From contig NC_088780.1 of NCBI RefSeq assembly GCF_958450345.1, forward strand, positions 59,927,533-59,991,532: DNA of 64,000 bases, read 5' to 3'. A program made the translations under genes and the position numbers. The notes below the pieces were generated by a model. The model searched no databases. It had not been told where the DNA came from and was given only the letters and a program-made list of their open reading frames with translations. Within the stretch, counting starts at the first letter, position 1; each line of letters starts with the position of its first letter. Origin of the DNA: Calliphora vicina. Lineage: Eukaryota; Arthropoda; Insecta; Diptera; Calliphoridae. This document shows, piece after piece, positions 11,508 to 22,739 of this stretch.

Positions 11508-12925
11508 CGATCGGTCCATAATGTAACATAATGCTCTCAAATAATAACCACTCTCGAAAAATCAATTTATGAGCAAATCTTAACATGTCTTAGTATCCAA
11601 ATAAAATTCAACACAAAAAAGTTCGTATATGCATAAATCTCATGAAAATTTTAGTATCCCAACAAAATTCAACACAAATAAGTTTCATATGTACATATAT
11701 ACAGAAGTTATGCCACCTAATTTTATGACGATCGGTCCATAATTATTCATAGCTCCCATATAAGGCTCTCTTTCGGAAATTACTTTAACATACACAAATA
11801 TTTCACTGGTATTAATATCGAGATCAAATTTAACTCAAATAAGTTTTACATGTACATTAGAGTGTCCCTTAGGATTAAATTTTTGGAAATGTTGAGACGG
11901 TACCCCCTGAAAACTTGTATAATGACATAAAATACCACCAAAAAAATGTTTAGCTTGTTCTAAGAAGGGCAACCAGTGCCGACTTACCGATTTAGTTTTG
12001 AAGTGCATTTACAAGGGGAAAAAATGCATTAATTGCAATAATTACTTTTGCAATTTGATTTAAAAGAATCGAAATGTGTACGTAATTGTCGTTCTAATAA
12101 GATATAAAACACAAAAATTGGTTAAAAAATTTTAAAGTTATTAATAAATCGCCAGGCCATTAACGTGCATCAGGCCACAGGAACAAGAAATGTAGGAACA
12201 AAATTAACATATTTTGAGAAATATTAAAATAAAAGTTTATTTTTACTTAGAATATATCCATATTTACTTGTATATGAGCTTTTGTCTTCGTAGGATACCG
12301 CTAACCTATTCCCAGGTATGACCAAAAAAAAATATTTTTTTTAAAGGCAGGTTCAAAAATCCAATTTCAAATTTTTAAAAATTTTGTTAAACAAATTTCA
12401 GAATTTTTTGATCATCACATGGGGATTTATGGACAACATAATAGGCAATAAAAATATGAAAAAAATGTGACAATACCTCCTATAATTTTTCCGTACCTGC
12501 GATTTAAATTTTGAGATTTTAGAGAAAAACTATTTTTTTGGCCATATTTTGGCGAATGAGCCGAATTTCTTTACTGTTATGATTTTTAAGCAAAAGCTAT
12601 TCAGAATATTATATTCCCGGCAACTTTAAATATAATCTGAAAGTTTTACTAAAATCGGAAAACGTTAACCCTTAAATCGAGAAGGTCAAAGGTCAAATTT
12701 TTCAATATTTGGAATTTCTCATGGAAAAATAGCGAAATGTTATATATTTTTGGGCCCATTTTGATGGTGGTATTTTATGTCATTACTCAAGTTTTCAGGG
12801 GGTACCGTCTCAACATTTCCAAAAATTTAATTCTAAGGGACACTCTAATGTACATGAATCATGCAACTATTTTTTACGATCGGTCCATTATTTGTTTATA
12901 TACTCGGTCTTTCTTGACCGACTAT
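11508..12925 (+). repeat. Repeat R2 copy, interrupted by R1
   Basis: Contains the R2 hallmark gatcggtccataat followed by tcatagctcccatataagg, as in the full copy at 49236-49985. It is split at 11853 by a complete R1 and resumes at 12853 (catgaatcatgc...acgatcggtccat), ending near the R2-like 'cggtctttcttgaccgac'. Confidence 0.75.
11855..12850 (+). mobile_element. Repeat R1, complete copy with long TIRs
   Basis: The left end CATTAGAGTGTCCCTTAG and the right end are inverted copies over roughly 90 bp, covering gagacggtaccccctgaaaa and the following taccacca block. TA borders both sides (11853-11854, 12851-12852). The 996-bp element holds no transposase. TA duplication points to a non-autonomous Tc1/mariner-type element. 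It lies inside an R2 copy and is the reference for the R1 fragments in this window. Confidence 0.85.
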
Positions 12926-15416
12926 AGAAATACTTACACAATATCAATTTAACTCAGTATTTTAACATCGTGTAGTTATTTGGAGCATGTACTGTAATTT
13001 AATATAACTAAAACTGGTTACAAGTAGTGACTTAAAGAACTCATTGATAGTTACGTCTTATCAGTAAAAACAGAATGTGCTCATGCAAATCACTAGAAAA
13101 TAAGCAGTAATATAACAAATAATAAATAAGTTATTATACAACTACTCCAAAGTAACGTTGTTTTATATGGTATTCATTGAAAAGTATGTTATTGAGTAAT
13201 TGCAAGTCATAACCAAGTTTTGGCTGGGTAAATATGTACGCAATTAAAACTTAAAATAAAAATCGCTTTAAAAATGAATTGGTGATATTTATCTTAACTC
13301 AAATGTCTGAGTACATATGTACTTGTTAGACTGTTGTTAAAGGATGAACGTGTTTATGGTATAATTTGTTTTGTGTGTTGGCTTTTAAAATAAGTAAATG
13401 AAAGCAATGAACTGACGAGGCATTGTGATGTGGCAAACTTCGCAAGTGAAGGCATAAAGTCTTTAACAATAGATTTATTATAATATATATTTTCCGCCCT
13501 TTTTCAAAGAAAGATGCTGGGTAAGATTTACTAATGGTTTTTCCTCATAGTCGTCGTCGTTGCCATCATCATAATTATCATGACAATCATGACCTTCTTT
13601 TTGTAATGCTTTCCCTTTATGTATTTTTTTAAAGCGCCTTTTCCCCAATTTTTTCCAAGCAGTTGAAATGATTTTGAGGCCATTACTATAGCATACTTTT
13701 GACAATATTCCTCTCTTTTAGTTTTATTTTAAATATTTTACATTGTTTCAAAAAAAAATATTATTTAAAACAATATTTATGACAGTCCCTCTATACACAC
13801 CCACAAACATTCGGTCCTTATATTTCATATTAATTTTCATGAAATGCCGTGGGCCACTCTGTAAAACAAAAGAAAATAGAGCCGAATTTTACACTTGCAC
13901 TCACATTATATTTGTTTATAGATATAAATGTATGGTTTGGTTTTAAACGCACACACATCCATTTACACAAAAAAAGTGTTAAAGAAAAAGTTTTTGTTTG
14001 GTTTATAAAAATAAATGTTCATCAGTTACAGGAAGTAACCCAAAAATGAAAAAACCAAAACCCATAACCGAACTAAATTGTATGACATAAACAAAGAAGA
14101 AAATCGTACACAATGCAGTCATAGTCTGGCAAGCGGGAACACTTAACATCCTACACCTTTTATCAGTAGGGTAGAAGGCGGACAATTCGCCTCTTTTTTT
14201 GACACGCTCTCTTTTAAAAACGACATTCTTTATCGTTTTACTTATTTCAATATTTTTTCATTATTTCAATATTTTTTAAATATTTCTTCAGTGACCAAAA
14301 ACTGATACAGCCACACTCATGGGGTAAATACGTCAAGGGGATTGGAAGTAAAATAAAAACAACATTTATTAAAACATAACCATATTTTATGGATTTTATA
14401 CTTTAATTAATTAATCTACTTATTAGGGAATTCATTCGAGTAATGATCAGTCTGTTAATCGAATAATTTCTTACGAATAACTATTCGAACAATTTAAAAA
14501 TTACTATTTTCGAATAACGAATAAATGTACATAAGTATACATATATTTAAATTTATTAAATTGCTTAACATTTTTCACAATTCCAAATTTAAATACACAG
14601 AAAAAAGTATCAACATAAATATTCTGATTTGATTTTCATTGATTTCAATTCAAGAATGATAGAAAAATAGATTACGCATTGCGCATGTTTCTTATTTTTA
14701 AAAAAAAAATCGTGTTCAATATACTTCACATCTGCAATAAAATTTTCAATATTTTATTATTTTGAAAATAAAAATTGTTAAAAAAATATATTGCAAACAT
14801 GAAAAAAATGCAATAGCACCAACAACTCTAATGGGGTGCGAAATGAGTTTTTTTATTTCCAACGGACCCAAACATTCAACGGCAATGGTTAAGTTTTTGT
14901 GGCCGTGGAAAAGAATTAAACCCCAAACCTGCATATGTTTGTATGCTCCTTTATCAACCAGACGATGTTGAAAATAGGTTGCAGTTCGAAATGAGTAAGT
15001 ACGTAACATTGACTATTAAAAGTATTTATAAAAATCTGTATTATCCCAAGGGTTCGCTAAAAAGAGATTTTTAAAACCCGGCTTCGTTCCACCAATAAAA
15101 CCACTACTAAAAAACTATACGAGGAACGTGCACCTAGAATTGAAAAGCGGGAAAACAAAAAAATGGTTGCATCAATTCTTTTAATTTATACAAAATTTTC
15201 ACAGTTTGTTTATGTTTTAATTTTGTTTTTATTTTTTTTCAAGTACTAGGTTGATGTGACGTACATGCGCAGCATGAACAATTTTTGAAATACTGAAAGC
15301 GTAATCTATTTTTCTATAATTCTTGATTTCAATTCATAACATTTATGAATAAGTTCTTAAATATTAAGATTTTTTCATATTTTAAGTTTTCAACTTAAAT
15401 CTAGAAGCATAGGGTA
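12926..15416. other. No recognised gene
   Basis: AT-rich DNA with scattered short frames. The minus-strand frame at 13478-13705 encodes a basic stretch then an Asp-rich stretch and could be a transposon tail, but nothing anchors it. A TTCGAATAA-rich stretch at 14430-14525 resembles one at 17890-18030 and may mark two ends of an old element, but no duplication was found. Confidence 0.4.
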
Positions 15417-15576
15417 ACATAGAGACGAGACGTAATTGTCAAAAACCTAAGTCTGTTGTCAAAAACCTATCTCTAGCAACAACTAAATACATGCTAGTCA
15501 ATGTATTTTGTTGTTGTATCCGACATATGATTTGTTGTATTTTTGTTTGACAAATCGGAGTGTCTCGTCTCTATGT
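15417..15576. mobile_element. Small palindromic MITE
   Basis: The ends ACATAGAGACGAGACG and its complement (CTCGTCTCTATGT) enclose 160 bp. The inside holds two copies of caaaaacctaagtctgttg-like sequence, also found at 46300-46340 and 58820-58860, so it belongs to a family present at least three times here. Confidence 0.65.
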
Positions 15577-16059
15577 ATAATTCTCTATGTCTAGAAGGCT
15601 TATAGATACATATGTATGTATATTTTTAAGTTGTTGAAAAATGTTTGAAATTTTCCTCGGAAAATTTTTTATTTATTTTTATTATTTTCAGCTATGTACC
15701 AAATGAGCAAATATGCGCGAAATTGATTAAATTTTTTTAAGGGGATGATATGCTTAATATTTATGGACATTTTATTATGTTCAATGATATTTTTTAAGTT
15801 TCAGATATTATTGATTCATCTTAAAATATTGGCCAATATATGACTATTATGCAAATAGTTTTGAATTAATTTATTAGATAATGCAATTATAATGCAATTT
15901 AAAAAAGCTAAAATTTCCGTCATGAACAATTTTATAATATTTATGAACATGTTATTATTCTGAATGAAAAAAGTTTGGGAAAATAAAGTCATGTTCGATT
16001 AATAATATTTATTACAAAATTCATTTCAATTATGAATTTCTTTTTTCTGTGTAAAGCTA
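15577..16059. repeat. AT-rich stretch with a dispersed repeat segment
   Basis: 15890-16020 (tgaacatgttattattctgaa, gtcatgttcgattaataat) recurs at 55800-55915 and partly at 6385-6445. No gene seen. Confidence 0.6.
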
Positions 16060-16199
16060 CGTTTCCGCATACACCGTAATCGGCACCGAAAACGAAATTC
16101 CATACATTTGCACCGAAAAAATGTTCTGAAACGAACTTTATTTCGGAGCAAATGTATGGAATTTCGTTTTCGGTGCCGATTACGGTGTATGCGGAAGCG
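16060..16199. mobile_element. Near-perfect palindromic MITE, 140 bp
   Basis: Two arms of about 54 bp (left end CGTTTCCGCATACACCGTAA, right end its complement with one difference) surround a loop of about 32 bp. TA borders both sides (16058-16059, 16200-16201). The arms are less AT-rich than the surroundings and almost unmutated, suggesting a young insertion or recent arm homogenisation. Confidence 0.85.
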
Positions 16200-16254
16200 T
16201 ATCTTAAGAAATAAACTTACATAAATTGTATTGTTTCTGAAATTCGACATATAA

Positions 16255-17374
16255 TATATATATATAAAAATGGATGTTTGTATGTTCCGAATGAACTCAA
16301 AAATGGCTGGACCGCTTTTAATGAAATTTTCAGAGAATCTTCAGAATAGCCTGGCGGGTAACACCATAAAGTCAGATTGGGCGGAGAGGCGTGGCAAAAT
16401 AAAATGTTTACATTATACCGCTGATAACATCTATATATATAAAAAACTTCTGGACCGATTTTGATGAAATTTTCAGGGCATCAGGGCATAGCGGGTAACA
16501 CTGTAAATCATACTTTTATTACAATAAGTATGATGCCTACAGGAATCACAAGGATGTACTGATTGGCGCAGTGAACAAACATTACTTACATTGCAGCATT
16601 TTGAAGTTCCCTAAGGAATCCCCGGGAATGTGCTGTTCGAACGGTAAAGTTATTCTGCCACCAGTTATTGAGCCGTCTGAGCTGTTTCTAAGTTACATTT
16701 CCTATTTTCAAACACTTCCTTCAAAATATCCAAAAGAACAACTCATGCTTTCAAATGACGTCGGTTTCATGCCCACCTTTAAAGTTCAAGGCCAAATGTA
16801 CCACAGAATTGGATCCCGCTTCCCAAGTACGAAGTTCCTTCAAATTTATTTCACTGGAAATGAAGCTACAGAAGCCGAACGCTATCAACGAACATGCCGA
16901 AACTTTCTCAAAGCAATTGTCGGACATCGGAAATGGTAAAATTCCAATTGATTCCTCCACAAATGAGATTTCATTCCCGGACTTCTGCCAAATGGAAATG
17001 AATATTCAAGAAGTTGTCGACAAAGTATTCCCAAGTCTTACAACCAACTACAACAATTCGGATTGGCTGTGGGAACATGCAATTTTGGCACCAACAAATT
17101 ATGATGTTAACAAGCTCAATAAGCAAATACAATTGAAACTGCCTGGCGAAACAATAAAATACAAATAGATTGACACAGTAATGAACGAAGAACAAGCCGT
17201 CGATTATCCTACTGAATTTTTGAATTCATTGGAACCAGCCGGAATGCCACCATATGTATTAACATTGAAGGTTGGATCACCGACTTTGTCCGACACTGTA
17301 TATTAAAATCGAGATGCAATATAAAACAGATGTTTTCTAAGGGCCAGCAACGCGGACCAGGTTCAGCTTGCTAA
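16255..17374 (+). pseudogene. Internally deleted Helitron with Rep/helicase remnants
   Basis: From about 16515 the translation gives a segment typical of Helitron proteins (YRNHKDVLIGAVNKHYLHC, then KFPKESPGMCCSNGKV). Further blocks are the PTFKVQGQMYHRIGS segment (about 16771-16815), a KQLSDIGNGKIPID segment (about 16906) and a PIF1-type helicase C-terminal part (WEHAILAPTNYDVNKLN, then DYPTEFLNSLEPAGMPP, near 17070-17250). These parts lie far apart in an intact protein of over 1000 residues, so large internal deletions have brought them together, with frame shifts between. The 5' side shows the tatatatataaaaatggatg start common in such elements; the 3' side has a GC-rich segment ending in CTAA at 17371-17374. 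Ends are tentative; the coding identity is solid. Confidence 0.75.
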
Positions 17375-17510
17375 AGATAAAGAGAGTCTTTCGATCACTT
17401 TAGATGAGTGGTCCGATAGTTCCTTCTATAAATATATAAATATTACTGCAAGAAGTTACAATTCTAAAAACAAGTCTTTCAAAATGTTTAATTTAGGACT
17501 TACACTATGA
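17375..17510 (+). pseudogene. hAT transposase fragment
   Basis: The frame reads KDKESLSITLDEWSDSSFYK, then YINITARSYNSKNK and FNLGL before a stop. The LTLDEWTS-type motif followed by a YINI/YLNI strand and NLGL is the start of the catalytic core (first Asp region) in one hAT transposase group. It directly abuts the presumed Helitron 3' end, so the Helitron may have inserted into, or transduced, this hAT sequence. No other part of the same hAT was found nearby. Confidence 0.6.
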
Positions 17511-17527
17511 AAATAAAAGGTACGGAA

Positions 17528-17790
17528 TAAAATATTTGCACTTTAATGTGCATAAATCCCTTAAAAATGTTGTTATACTCACAAAATTCAACATAGTAAA
17601 CTTTCATATAAACATAAATCACACGATTTCATGGTGATCGGTCCATAATTGGTCATAGCCCCCATATAAGGCCCACTTCCGAAAATCACTCAAAAATATA
17701 AATTATTGAAATTTTAAAAGAAAAATGTTTTTGCTCTTTTACTTAGTGTAGTATGGTCAAGCCCGACCATACGTTCATACTTTTTTAACA
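17528..17790 (+). repeat. Repeat R2, 3' part
   Basis: Matches the second half of the full R2 copy at 49720-49965: ataaatcncttaaaaatgtt, the ggtgatcggtccataattgg block, and the closing tggtcaagcccgaccatacg. Confidence 0.8.
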
Positions 17791-18290
17791 TTATCAATAC
17801 TTGAATTGTTATCTTTAACGTTATTTTTGTTTTTCTTTAACAATAAAATATTAAAAAACCTACATCAAAACTTCATTCCTTACTTTTTTAAAGAAATTTA
17901 AATTATTCGAATAATTCGATTAATTTTAAACGTGTGATCGAATTATTCGAGCAAGTTAAAATCTCTTATTCAAATTTTCGTTTTATTCGAACAAAAGAAA
18001 AATCGAATAAAGAAAAATCGAATATAATACCCTATAAGAATTCTCTCAGATATTAACTTACAACTTTTTTTCAGTTAGTATAATGCTACCTTCGATCAAA
18101 AAATTAAAACTTTGACCCACTGTAAACAAAATTCAGACCAGCTGGACTATAAGTTTATTCTACAAATATGATCTAATCAACATGCCCTTTCAGAATTATA
18201 GGGTCGCTGTTCTGTTCCAATCAAAAAGTCTTAATTTGTTGGACAGTGTAATTTGTTCAAATCTTAAATATTAATTTTTATTTACGTCCC
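17791..18290. other. No recognised gene
   Basis: Contains the TTCGAATAATTCGATTAA-rich stretch at 17890-18030, possibly the terminal region of an old MITE. Nothing else recognised. Confidence 0.4.
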
Positions 18291-18311
18291 ACCAGTTGGA
18301 TGAAAAATGAT

Positions 18312-19075
18312 GTTTAATTTATAGATCCTATCATCAGCGCAGGTCTGTTGGATTCCTTCTTGGCATATCACAAGTATATAGCAAATATAGGAAGGGACCC
18401 ATTATACTTCCTTGGGGTACTCCTGCTTCAATAGGCTGTGGTGAACTTATGAAGTCTCCCTCTTTAAGAACGAACTTTCGATGACTTAAATAACTTTCTA
18501 GAAGCTTTTGTGTGTTTACTGGTAAATATAGTTTTATTTTAATCGGTAATCCTTCGTGCCATACTTTGTAATATGGGGTAACTCTATTATGTCGTTTGAC
18601 TCATTTGGAGAAAATACATTCTTTAGATGACTAACAAACAGGTTTCCTTTTTCAGTATCGATTCTCGCCCAGCCTCCACTTGAATTACGTAGAGAAGGTC
18701 TGCTCATAACAGGTCTTTTTAATTTTTTTGTAGCTCGCCATAGAAAATAATTTGAGTACTGGGTGGCGTCTAAGTTCAGATATTTATTAATTGAGTCAGT
18801 TTTGCATTTGTGAAGAAGCATACTGAGGCGTTTACGAATTTTATAAGCTCCTTTTTAAGTTGGGGGATCTGTAGAGTTGCCACTCTCGACGAACTCTTCT
18901 TTTTTCAGCTAATAACTGTTCAATGTCTGCATAATAGAGTCTATTGTATCTTATTTGTTGGGTTATTTGAGTGGCGTGTTCAACAGCAAGTTTTAAGTTT
19001 TGTTCAAAATTTTTGAGTGAGATATCGATATCTTCTGGTGTTCTTAGCGATGTATTCGGTCTCTATTTTATTGAA
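18312..19075 (-). pseudogene. jockey-clade reverse transcriptase fragment
   Basis: On the minus strand, 18534-18821 encodes a segment characteristic of the region between endonuclease and reverse transcriptase in jockey-clade elements (RPVMSRPSLRNSSGGWARID, then ...FVSHLKNVFSPN). Downstream, near 18350-18480, comes the reverse transcriptase block LLESYLSHRKF...AGVPQGSIMGPFLYLLYT, the conserved GVPQGS region preceding the catalytic YADD box. A deletion lies between the two parts, and the frame ends before the catalytic box. 18822-19075 holds a more damaged upstream linker. This is a dead internal fragment; it lies on the opposite strand to the fragment at 4300 and need not come from the same element. 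Confidence 0.8.
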
Positions 19076-19163
19076 ATTCTGTATAATTCAAGAAGTTTAG
19101 GGTAAATCTTACTAATGAGTCATTAAAAACATATTGACGATTTTACAAAATGTTAAATTGAAT

Positions 19164-19660
19164 TTAATGTACACATTAGGGTGACAGCCGATTTTTTTTT
19201 TTGACATTTCAAAGAGTGCCGGGTGGAATATTGTGACACTAGGCCTAAAAGCACAAAATGGACGCGCATCGAGGTCAAAGTTCAGATATTAATTTTCTGC
19301 AATGTTTTCTAGAAATATTTAGATGTATTTATCAAAATGACCCAAAAACTGTATTATCGCTAAATTTCGTAAAAAATGCAAATTTTGAATTTTTTGTAAA
19401 AATTTAGCTACTAAATAAATACTTTTGCAATTGAATGCGAAAGAATCGAAATGTGTACGCAATTGTCGTTGTAATGAGATATAAGTGACAAAAATTTATT
19501 AAAAAAATATTAAAGTTATTCCAAATTCCCCAGACCATTAACGTGTCTCAGGCCACATGAACAAGAAATTTAGGAAAAAAATTAACATATTTTGAGACAA
19601 ATTAAAATAAAAGCTAATTTTTATTTAAACTATATTTAGGTTAATCTATCAAGTGTTCAC
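19164..19660 (+). repeat. Repeat R1, diverged left part
   Basis: Begins CACATTAGGGTGACAG after a TA and shares with R1 the blocks ttgtcgttntaatgagatat and cattaacgtgtctcaggcca, plus agaaattnaggaanaaaatt. It breaks off after about 19655. The terminus differs from other copies, so it may be a subfamily. Confidence 0.65.
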
Positions 19661-19805
19661 TTTAAGGTAAATCAAAAACATCTTACACTTCGGGCACTTT
19701 ATCGACTCGTATTTAATTCAGTGATGAATATACAGATGATTATACAGTGAAAAATCGAGTACAAACATATTATGGTCACTATTAGTATCATGATATATCA
19801 TTTTA

Positions 19806-19937
19806 ATCAGCCCAATTATGAAAAAAAAATTCCCCGGGAGTTTTTTCCCTTTTCATTTTTTTAACATAGAATTTAAATAGGAAAAATGAGAAAAGGGAAA
19901 AAACTTCCGGGGTACTTTTTCTCATAATTGGGCTGAT
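19806..19937. mobile_element. Palindromic MITE, 132 bp
   Basis: Left arm ATCAGCCCAATTATGA...CCCCGGGAGTTTTTTCCC is mirrored by GGGAAAAAACTTCCGGGG...TCATAATTGGGCTGAT. TA borders both sides (19804-19805, 19938-19939). Arms are about 60 bp with a few mismatches. Confidence 0.8.
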
Positions 19938-21592
19938 TATAATCAAATATAGACTTAATATTACATCATACTATGTTTTGAAGTAATCATATTAAGATCG
20001 TACAAAATTAAATTTTAATAGGGTTTAGTTTTAATGTGCTAAGGTCACTTCATTTGACATCATAATTTTTCTGAAGGTTTTTGCATAAATAAAAATAATG
20101 GCGTCCTTTTTTTTGGAAAATTTTCACTCCTGGTGGTGGTTCAACGCACCTAAAGACTCGGTTTTTGAGCACATTTTTCTGTAGAGCAAACACGGTTGAA
20201 TATACTGCAAATCTGATTTCACCAGTCGATTCTACAACAAAAAATAATACAATTGATGTTTTTGGAATCCTTAAAAATTGTTCCAAAAACCCACAACAGA
20301 GGGCGCAAATCTCATTAAAAAAAGGATTTTAGTTTTTTTAAACATGCACGATCAAAAGGCATTTTAAACTTATCAAAACGGTTCCAATATTTCCTTTCTA
20401 TCATAGCCCGTTAAAAAGTTATGTGGCTGACCAAAAATAAAACAAAAAAATCAAAAAAAATATAAAGGTATTTTACTGTTTTATACCGTAATTCACAAAA
20501 CAAAGTATAATAAACTATATATTTATGGTTTATTTCACATAACTTAACAAAAAAAATTTAAATAAATTGTGACTGTTTTTTTCTATATTTTATCAACATT
20601 TTGCTTTACATCACAAGGATTTCCTGTATATGGCGAATGTGACCCAGGAGGAGTTTTGAGGTTTAATATACATTTTTTTCTTACTTCAAATTAAATGATC
20701 GAAAAAAACTATTGTCACTTATTGTTCACTATTATTGACATTCTATCACTAACCAATATCATTTTTGTATCAAAAAACTAAAGAAGTTAGCACAAAAAAT
20801 TCATACGCTGAAATATTTTCACAGCTTGTTGAAAACCCATTAATCGGGTTTGCCTCACATCATATGTAAAATTAAACTTTCCAACACACATATTCATATT
20901 TTCTTTGGTTGACGTTACAATAATTGTATAATTGAGAATGTATTTTCTAATGAGTCTACCATATATTTTTGTGTCATGGTTGAAATTAAATTAAAATAAC
21001 AAATATTTGTGTACGAGAATATATTGTTAGAAAGAACACAGTACCGTAACAATTGCCGTAACTATGCCGAACCATGTTTTTCCTCTGTGTGTTGGTAAAT
21101 TGCAAATCTGGAAATAATACTATTTCAAAAAGTACAGATGTACCAAATCAGTCAGGGAAATTAAAGTGCAAACTATCAGAGAAACTAATAGTTCATAGTA
21201 TTTGAATGTTGCAAAAGTCTATATAAACTCATATCACCACAACACTTACTTACTATTCTGTCGTGTATAAAAAATTCACATCAAGACTGAAAAAATACGA
21301 CTGAGTCTAGAAAGTAGAATCAAAATCTTGGTAGTTTTGCTGTGTAAGAGGAATGAAATTATGCAGAATGTTGATTTTTCAAATTTCAAGCAGCAAATGT
21401 GACTTTATAGTGTCAACTACTAACATATGGGGATTTATTGTTAATTCCCATGTTGCAAATGTTAAACGACTTATCAAATTATTGTGGTGCAACAGGGCGT
21501 AGAATAACAAAAAAATAAAAATGTTACATCCAAATACATGACAACATAATACATAGATAACATCGTATAAAATCAACATTTATGTATGTATG
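19938..21592. other. No recognised gene
   Basis: The frame at 20050-20286 (minus) has fairly balanced composition but matches no family I know. 21040-21095 resembles the end of the ACACGCAGA-type foldback elements. Otherwise AT-rich DNA without features. Confidence 0.4.
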
Positions 21593-21594
21593 TA

Positions 21595-21830
21595 CACGCA
21601 GAGAAAATCATGGTTGTGGTAAACATAATCTAAGAGCAACATACTATGATAATATTTATGATTGTAGTCCAAACATATTATGATCATTATTATTATCATA
21701 AAATATCATACTATGTTCAGAAATAATCATATTATGATATAAATCAATCATAATGTGATCCAAAGTAATCATATATATGACCCAATTAAGTCATATTATG
21801 ATCCAAAGTAATCATATTATTATTAAAATT
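21595..21830. repeat. End of an ACACGCAGA-type element with internal repeats
   Basis: Starts CACGCAGAGAAAATCATGG after TA, the same terminus as the foldback at 22311. It is followed by four or more irregular repeats of taatcatattatgatccaaa-like sequence (21720-21825). Its partner end was not identified with certainty. Confidence 0.55.
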
Positions 21831-22044
21831 TATTTTTAAAAATACAAAATTTTATTTTAAAAGGTTTTAGTTTTAAGGTACTAGATTCCCAATTAAAATA
21901 TTATTGATAAATTCACTTAAATTTATTGTTATTCGCTCTAGGAAAGTTATAGATATTATACTAATAAAACTATAGAGCGAATGAGAATTGCAGACACTCA
22001 AAATGTACTTGTAAAAATAGCATAGCTTAGACAAACAAACCAAC

Positions 22045-22308
22045 GCTCAAGGCCCAACTATAAAACAGGGCAACAAAACCAAAAAAAAATTAGAGGCTTT
22101 TTAAACCACTACACAATTTTGATGTATTGTGGTTTCAGTGGTCCAAATATGGTTCAAATTTTAAATTCTATGGAAAAGTTTTTTTTTTAAATATTTTTTG
22201 TAAAATTGTGAATTTTTTTAAAAAAAAAATATATTGTTTTCTTCAATTTGTTATTATAACTCCGAAACTACTGAGCCGATTAAAACGCAATATATAAACA
22301 GTTAAGGT
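22045..22308 (+). repeat. Dispersed repeat R5, copy 1
   Basis: Shares the block cagggcaacaaaaccnaaaa, the ttttaaaccactacacaatt block and the caaattttaaattctatgg block with copies at 43340-43700 and 59585-60020. Non-coding. Confidence 0.75.
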
Positions 22309-22310
22309 TA

Positions 22311-22732
22311 CACGCAGATAAAAAATATAGTTGGGCATGGTTACTGTAACCATTTAAATATTGTTACAAGTTTTTCAATTATATTATAGCCACAGTAACC
22401 ATATATATGGTTACAGTAAACAAATATATGTTTGTGACAACCATTCATATGATGAAGGACTTATCATATTATGTTGCTCTCGGCTAAAGGCTTATCATAA
22501 TCTGAGACATATTATGATAAAACTTATCATCATAAATATGGTTGTCACAAAAATATACTTGTTTACTGTAACCATATATATGGTTGACAAAATCATGTGA
22601 ATCATAAATTAACCATATTATAGTTACCACAATCATGTAAATAGTTACTGTGACTATAATATTGTTAAAAATCTTGTAACACTATTTAAATGGTTACAGT
22701 AACCATGCCCAATTATATTTTTTCTCTGCGTG
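22311..22732. mobile_element. Foldback MITE, 422 bp, TA duplication
   Basis: The ends CACGCAGA...GGGCATGGTTACTGTAACC and their complement fold over nearly the whole length. TA lies on both sides. The arms contain repeated palindromic units (ggttactgtaacc), likely transposase-binding repeats. A related partial element begins at 21595. Confidence 0.82.
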
Positions 22733-22739
22733 TATGTAA

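Noticed and set aside
13478..13705. Minus-strand frame with an Asp-rich stretch, considered as a third transposase tail
   Set aside because: Lacks the LP(E/Q)EA motif, and no core is found next to it.
16751..17195. Minus-strand frames over the Helitron remnant
   Set aside because: Antisense to clear Helitron protein segments.
14421..18037. Single large element bounded by TTCGAATAA-rich ends
   Set aside because: The termini match only loosely and the flanks do not duplicate; it contains unrelated insertions, so the pairing is unproven.
18310..18330. End of a complete jockey element
   Set aside because: No polyadenine tail or 5' end is visible; only internal endonuclease-to-reverse-transcriptase sequence is present.
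21595..21830. CRISPR-like array from the spaced tcatattatgat repeats
   Set aside because: Repeats are short, irregular and imperfect, in eukaryotic transposon-rich DNA next to a MITE terminus.
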